Shown here in pieces: positions 60,644-64,000 of a stretch of 64,000 nucleotides of DNA. Below the pieces are notes generated by a model. That model did no database searches. It was not told the DNA's origin and was given only the letters and a program-made list of their open reading frames with translations. The first letter of the stretch is position 1; each line of letters opens with the position of its first letter. The DNA lies in assembly GCA_016927855.1 (NCBI GenBank), contig JAFGLV010000031.1, forward strand, positions 103,263 through 167,262, read 5' to 3'. Origin of the DNA: Sedimentisphaerales bacterium (GTDB taxonomy: Bacteria > Planctomycetota > Phycisphaerae > Sedimentisphaerales > Anaerobacaceae). The position numbers and the translations under genes were made by a program.

Positions 60644-62089
60644 TCAGGCTGGATCGACCGCCTCGGTGGCGATACCTACCGAATTGGCCCAGTGACGCAG
60701 CTTCTGCCACAGCTCTTTCGCTTTGTCCGGATGACGCGTCAGCAGGTTCGTCTTCTCTCCCGGATCGTTGCCCAGATCGTAGAGTCTGCCGTTCGAGCCG
60801 TCCGGATCGATCAACAGCTTCCAGTCGCCGTCGCGCACGGCCAGACTCGGACTGACGAAGTCGGGATTGCCCGGCATCAGGGTCGCATAGGGCTTGCCGT
60901 ACTGCCAGAAGATCGGCGCGGAGCGCTTCGCCGGCTGGCCCAGCAACGCGTCGTACCTGTCCTCGCCGTCGTGGCGGATCGAGGCCGGCACCGGCACGTC
61001 TGCGACATGGCAGAAAGTCGGCGACAGATCGATGCCGCACACGACACTGGCCTCGTTGGTCTCTCCGGCCGGGATGGTCCCTTTCCAGCGCGCGATGAAC
61101 GGCATGCGAATGCCGCCCTCGTACAGGCACCACTTGCGGCCATAGAACGGACCGGTGAAGCCGGGAGGGTTCCGGCCTTGCCGGTAGTAGCTGGTCCAGT
61201 CGGTCGGCCCGTTGTCGCTGGTCAGCACGATCAAGGTCCGCTCGCTCAAACCGAGCGCATCTACCGCGTCCACCACCCGCCCGATCTGCTCGTCCAATGC
61301 CTCCAGCACCGCGAAGAACCTCTGCTCGAACGGATTGTCCGTCACGTCCCTCCATTCCTCCGCGGCCCCCTCCTTGGGCAAGTGAGGATCATGGACGTCG
61401 TTGGGGAACAGCTCGATGTAGAACGGCTCCTCTCGATGCTTCTCCATGAAGGCAATCGCGCGATCCGCGTAGGTCTCGCTGCTCTCGTGCTTGTCGATAA
61501 AGCGAATGTCACCCCGGCCCAGCGCGGCACTTTGACGGGACAGACCGTCGTTGTGGAACAGGACGCGATCGCCCAGCCCTTCGAACGATACGAGCGACTC
61601 GTCGAAGCCGTACGCCTGCGGCAGCGGCGCATCGCCGACGTCGCGGCCGCCGCCGATATGCCACTTGCCGAAGTGGGCGGTCGCGTAACCGGCCTGCTTG
61701 AGAATTCGCGCCGTGGTCGGCGCCTGCGGGTCCAGCCAATCGGCCATCTGCCGTCGCCGATTGGCCGCACGCGCCTCCAGGTACGAATGGATTTTCCAGC
61801 GTGCGGGATACTGGCCTGTCATGACCGCGACACGCGAGGGCGAGCAGATGGGCGAGTTGACGTAGAAGTTCGTTATCCGCAGGCCCTCTTGCGCCAGCCG
61901 GTCGATGTGCGGCGTCTCGACCTTCGGATTGCCGAAGCAGCTCGGGTCCGCATAGCCCATGTCGTCGATGAAGATGAAGAGGATATTGGTCCGCCTGCGC
62001 GCCGCTGCCTTCGTGGCCTGCCATCCCGGCAGCGCCATCAGCCCCAACATGCCCACACCGGCGCGCCTTAGAAACCCCCGCCGATCCAT
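60644..62089 (-). CDS. Tat-exported arylsulfatase-family sulfatase
   Basis: 481 residues from the ATG at 62089, which follows AAAGGAG at 6 bases. The twin-arginine signal DRRGFLRRAG opens the protein. Metal-binding IDDMGY (41-46) and the sulfatase signature CSPSRVAVMTG (82-92) follow; Cys82 would be turned into formylglycine, the catalytic residue. GKWHIGG (141-147) and TSDNGPTDW supply the other usual active-site residues. It would remove sulfate from a sulfated glycan in the periplasm or outside the cell, matching the polysaccharide theme of the window. No formylglycine-generating enzyme is nearby. Confidence 0.93.
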   Translation of the reverse strand: MDRRGFLRRAGVGMLGLMALPGWQATKAAARRRTNILFIFIDDMGYADPSCFGNPKVETPHIDRLAQEGLRITNFYVNSPICSPSRVAVMTGQYPARWKIHSYLEARAANRRRQMADWLDPQAPTTARILKQAGYATAHFGKWHIGGGRDVGDAPLPQAYGFDESLVSFEGLGDRVLFHNDGLSRQSAALGRGDIRFIDKHESSETYADRAIAFMEKHREEPFYIELFPNDVHDPHLPKEGAAEEWRDVTDNPFEQRFFAVLEALDEQIGRVVDAVDALGLSERTLIVLTSDNGPTDWTSYYRQGRNPPGFTGPFYGRKWCLYEGGIRMPFIARWKGTIPAGETNEASVVCGIDLSPTFCHVADVPVPASIRHDGEDRYDALLGQPAKRSAPIFWQYGKPYATLMPGNPDFVSPSLAVRDGDWKLLIDPDGSNGRLYDLGNDPGEKTNLLTRHPDKAKELWQKLRHWANSVGIATEAVDPA

Positions 62090-62130
62090 AGCCAACTCCT
62101 TTCGTTGCAGGTTCAATGCAGAGGTCACGA

Positions 62131-62159
62131 TCTTAGCACGCCCGCACCCGCGCGTAAAG
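62131..62159 (-). promoter_or_regulatory. Putative promoter of the sulfatase gene
   Basis: On the minus strand TTTACG (62159-62154), a 17-bp spacer and TAAGAT (62136-62131), four of six in each box, about 42 bases upstream of the start. Confidence 0.4.
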
Positions 62160-62171
62160 CGCGTGCCGTTC

Positions 62172-62218
62172 GTAGTGGCGTCGTCAGACGCTCAGTAGCA
62201 TGGGCGTCCCGCCCATGG
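62172..62218. repeat. GTAGCATGGGCGTCCCGCCC repeat with a GTCGTCAGACGCTC unit
   Basis: GTAGTGGCGTCGTCAGACGC runs directly into GTAGCATGGGCGTCCCGCCCATGG. The same pair occurs at 63620-63717, and the second unit lies inside the Bax1-like gene. Confidence 0.65.
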
Positions 62219-62302
62219 AATTCGCCCCGAGAAATGTGCTGCATATTCCGGGCAACGGCTCGAAATCCGTGTGTCGGCGGTTCAGGACAGCCCCGTCGTC
62301 CT

Positions 62303-62965
62303 TCAGTCTGAGACCAGCAGGCAGGCGTGCTTCATTTGAGACCACGCCGCCTCGAAGCGACGCCAGGATAGTGCGGCAAAGCCGTAGGCGGGGTCCATGA
62401 TCAGCACCTTGTGAGGTTTCAACCCGGCCACGACGACGAAATGGTCCTTGCGCGGACTCAGCGCCCAGGCGAGCGCTCGGCAGGTGGCCCCGAGAATTGG
62501 CACACCGTCGAAGAAATGGAGGTCGCGCGGCACACGAACCGCGCAGATCACCGGTCGGCCCTTCGCTATCTGCTCTTCGATCGCACTTCGCGATTCCGTA
62601 TCCATGGCGATGACGTAGGCCTTGAGCCCTTCAGCTTCGGCAATAGATCGAAGTGCCAGGAGCAGGTACGCACGGCGCTCTGGGCTGGGATACTTCTGGA
62701 TGATTTGCTGTTCCGAAATGTCGATGTCCCAGTATGCCAGTACACTCGAAAGGCATGCTGGACCGCAGGTGTAGTGTCGGCCTTGCCGGACCACCTCAAT
62801 GGGACAGTACACGAAGTCCCCATACCGACGCTGGAACGAAGCTTGGTCCGTGCTCGTCGGCAAGGACCCACAACCCTGCATGAGAACGACGGCCGTCAAC
62901 GAGAACGACAGGAATAACCGCCTCAGGTCACGAGCCAACCCGCCCGTACATCGAGGATTCGGCAT
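62303..62965 (-). CDS. C39-peptidase-like lipoprotein (PA2778-type)
   Basis: 220 residues from the ATG at 62965, preceded by GGGAG at about 8 bases. A signal with lipobox (LTAVVLMQGC, Cys32) anchors it. The body is a cysteine-peptidase C39-like domain: HYTCGPACLSSVL with putative catalytic Cys67, and KDHFVVVAGLKP then VLIMDPAYG with the His and Asp. C39 domains usually cleave double-glycine leaders, but lipoprotein forms called PA2778-type have no known substrate. It begins 50 bases after the stop of the small PA2779-like gene, forming the same pair seen in Pseudomonas. Confidence 0.75.
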   Translation of the reverse strand: MPNPRCTGGLARDLRRLFLSFSLTAVVLMQGCGSLPTSTDQASFQRRYGDFVYCPIEVVRQGRHYTCGPACLSSVLAYWDIDISEQQIIQKYPSPERRAYLLLALRSIAEAEGLKAYVIAMDTESRSAIEEQIAKGRPVICAVRVPRDLHFFDGVPILGATCRALAWALSPRKDHFVVVAGLKPHKVLIMDPAYGFAALSWRRFEAAWSQMKHACLLVSD

Positions 62966-63014
62966 CACGCATCTCCCAGGGACAGCGGTGCTTCGCCACT
63001 GCAACAATGGAACC

Positions 63015-63257
63015 CTAGTCGATAGCGCCGGTCACATACAGAATGATGAATACCACGCCGACGACCGCCAGGAGCAGCACCACCCCATCGCCGCCTGCGA
63101 CGCTGGCCAGTTCATCTGCGTCTTGCGCCTGTTGCGCCGCCAGGGCGTCATCCTCCGCCTGAGTCAGCGGCGTTCGCGAGACGGCTCCCGCGTAGGCCGG
63201 CGCCGCCATATTCCAGATCATGCAACCGAGCAGAAAATAGGGGATTAGCTTCGACAT
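63015..63257 (-). CDS. PA2779-like small secreted membrane protein
   Basis: 80 residues from the ATG at 63257, with AAAGGAG 7 bases upstream. An N-terminal signal (YFLLGCMIWNMAAPAYA) and a C-terminal helix (VVLLLAVVGVVFIILYV) flank an acidic, helical middle (TQAEDDALAAQQAQDADEL). Just before the helix is SVAGGDG, the GGDG turn typical of PA2779 family proteins. It is shorter than the usual form (about 120-130). It lies next to a C39-like lipoprotein, as in the PA2778/PA2779 pair. Its two-glycine segment might be recognised by that domain; this is inference. Confidence 0.65.
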   Translation of the reverse strand: MSKLIPYFLLGCMIWNMAAPAYAGAVSRTPLTQAEDDALAAQQAQDADELASVAGGDGVVLLLAVVGVVFIILYVTGAID

Positions 63258-64000
63258 CCAATAGCTCCTTTCTTGCGATGCCCGTACGAGCTCCTGAATC
63301 AGGTTCTGAACTCGACACAACTTGCCGTTTCCCATGCAGCGACAACCGGCCCAGCGTGCAGGCCCACGGCCTCGGTTCCGCGCAGGCTCCACCAGCGTTC
63401 TCGCGGAAACGGCTTGAGGTAATCCTCATGGAGATTCATCGGACATGACGTCCGTTAACTTGAGGAAAAGTGGGCCCGCCGGCTCAAGCCGCGCGCGACC
63501 CGGCAGGGCCACCTTCTACCGGAACCCTGGAGGCTGCGGTTCATGGGGTGTCGGTGTGTTGCCCGTTGAGGGTGTGCACGCGTCCTGACGCGCAGTCCCG
63601 AGGGCGGTTGCCCCTGTTCGTAGTGACGCCGTCAGGCGTTCGTTCGTAACGGCGTCGTCAGACGCTCAGTAGCATGGGCGTCCCGCCCATGATCACGGGC
63701 ACGAGCGCCCGTGCTGCTTCAAGTGTCAAGTCTCAAGATCGAACTCTCAAACGACGCCAGCGCACGTTCGTGTCTTCACACTTGAAACGGACTGTCCAAG
63801 CTCTCACGCCCACGCGACAAACAGGCGGCCCTGGGCATCCAGCGCCCTCTCCTGGGCGTCCTGAGCGGCCGTTGTATTGAGGGGTCAGCGTATCCAGAGG
63901 CTAAAATGGGTGACTGTCCCTATTATTACTATTATTCCGGCGAATTCACATGGTAAGTGCAACACGGGTATAGAAGAGACATCGCGAGCCGAATCCGGTA
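63258..64000. other. Repeat-rich gene-free right end
   Basis: No supported gene. It holds the GTAGTGACGCCGTCAGGCGT/GTAGCATGGGCG repeat (63620-63717) and a TTCAAGTGTCAAG element (63716-63790) like those at 44.6 and 46.3 kb. Near the right end there is an AT-rich tail ending in TATTATTACTATTATTCC at about 63918-63937. The stretch 63258-63600 shows nothing I can name. Confidence 0.5.

Overview
The window looks like chromosome from a Planctomycetota genome, most likely class Phycisphaerae. The evidence is indirect: a GC-rich genome, a pseudopilin-like protein with a prepilin methylation motif, an ECF sigma factor paired with a Ser/Thr kinase, Tat-exported Gfo/Idh/MocA and sulfatase enzymes, a LamG/discoidin extracellular protein, and long intergenic stretches full of palindromic repeats. 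No rRNA, tRNA, CRISPR array, intact insertion sequence or phage module was recognised.

Layout. 1-2.9 kb: two DUF4143-type ATPases and an exopolysaccharide-initiating sugar transferase. 2.9-10.6 kb: secreted two-domain pectate-lyase-like beta-helix protein, a Gfo/Idh/MocA oxidoreductase, a secreted glycosidase-like protein and a methyltransferase. 10.9-18.4 kb (minus strand): fused E1 and E2 of a 2-oxoacid dehydrogenase, L-fucose isomerase, ECF sigma factor and Ser/Thr kinase (apparently frameshifted at its membrane anchor). 18.6-20 kb: GH140/DUF4038 apiosidase-like enzyme. 21.1-32.2 kb (minus strand): an L-rhamnose operon in the order rhaB, PHP-domain protein, unusual 567-residue alcohol-dehydrogenase relative, GH172/DUF2961 protein, rhaA, NCS1-type permease, small membrane protein, nuclease remnant, and fused rhamnulose-1-phosphate aldolase/dehydrogenase. 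32.3-40.6 kb: folC, a large LamG protein, dprA and a PIF1/RecD-like helicase. 40.8-44.3 kb: a TRAP transporter (dctPQM) with a UspA protein. 44.3-55 kb: repeat-rich accessory DNA with a membrane-anchored HNH nuclease, an M29-like peptidase, an AT-richer block of two unknown genes, small proteins, a Nudix hydrolase, a second Gfo/Idh/MocA protein and an EamA transporter. 56.2-58.9 kb: XPB helicase with its DUF790/Bax1 nuclease partner. 59-63.3 kb: pseudopilin-like protein, sulfatase, and a C39-peptidase-like lipoprotein with a PA2779-like small protein. 63.3-64 kb: repeats only.

How the genes fit together. Much of the first half reads as plant or algal acidic-polysaccharide utilisation. Secreted beta-helix, GH140, GH172 and sulfatase enzymes would release deoxy-sugars. 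FucI and the rhamnose operon would take these to dihydroxyacetone phosphate and lactate or lactaldehyde, and the E1/E2 complex could oxidise the resulting 2-oxoacid. The least understood parts are the PHP-domain protein, the double-Rossmann dehydrogenase and the NCS1 permease inside the rhamnose operon.

A second theme is repeats. At least five families of palindromic or compound repeats lie between genes. Two copies lie inside reading frames (the E2 linker and the middle of the Bax1-like nuclease), where they are translated in frame as extra peptide. Several apparent N-terminal extensions are translated repeats, so those starts were moved downstream.
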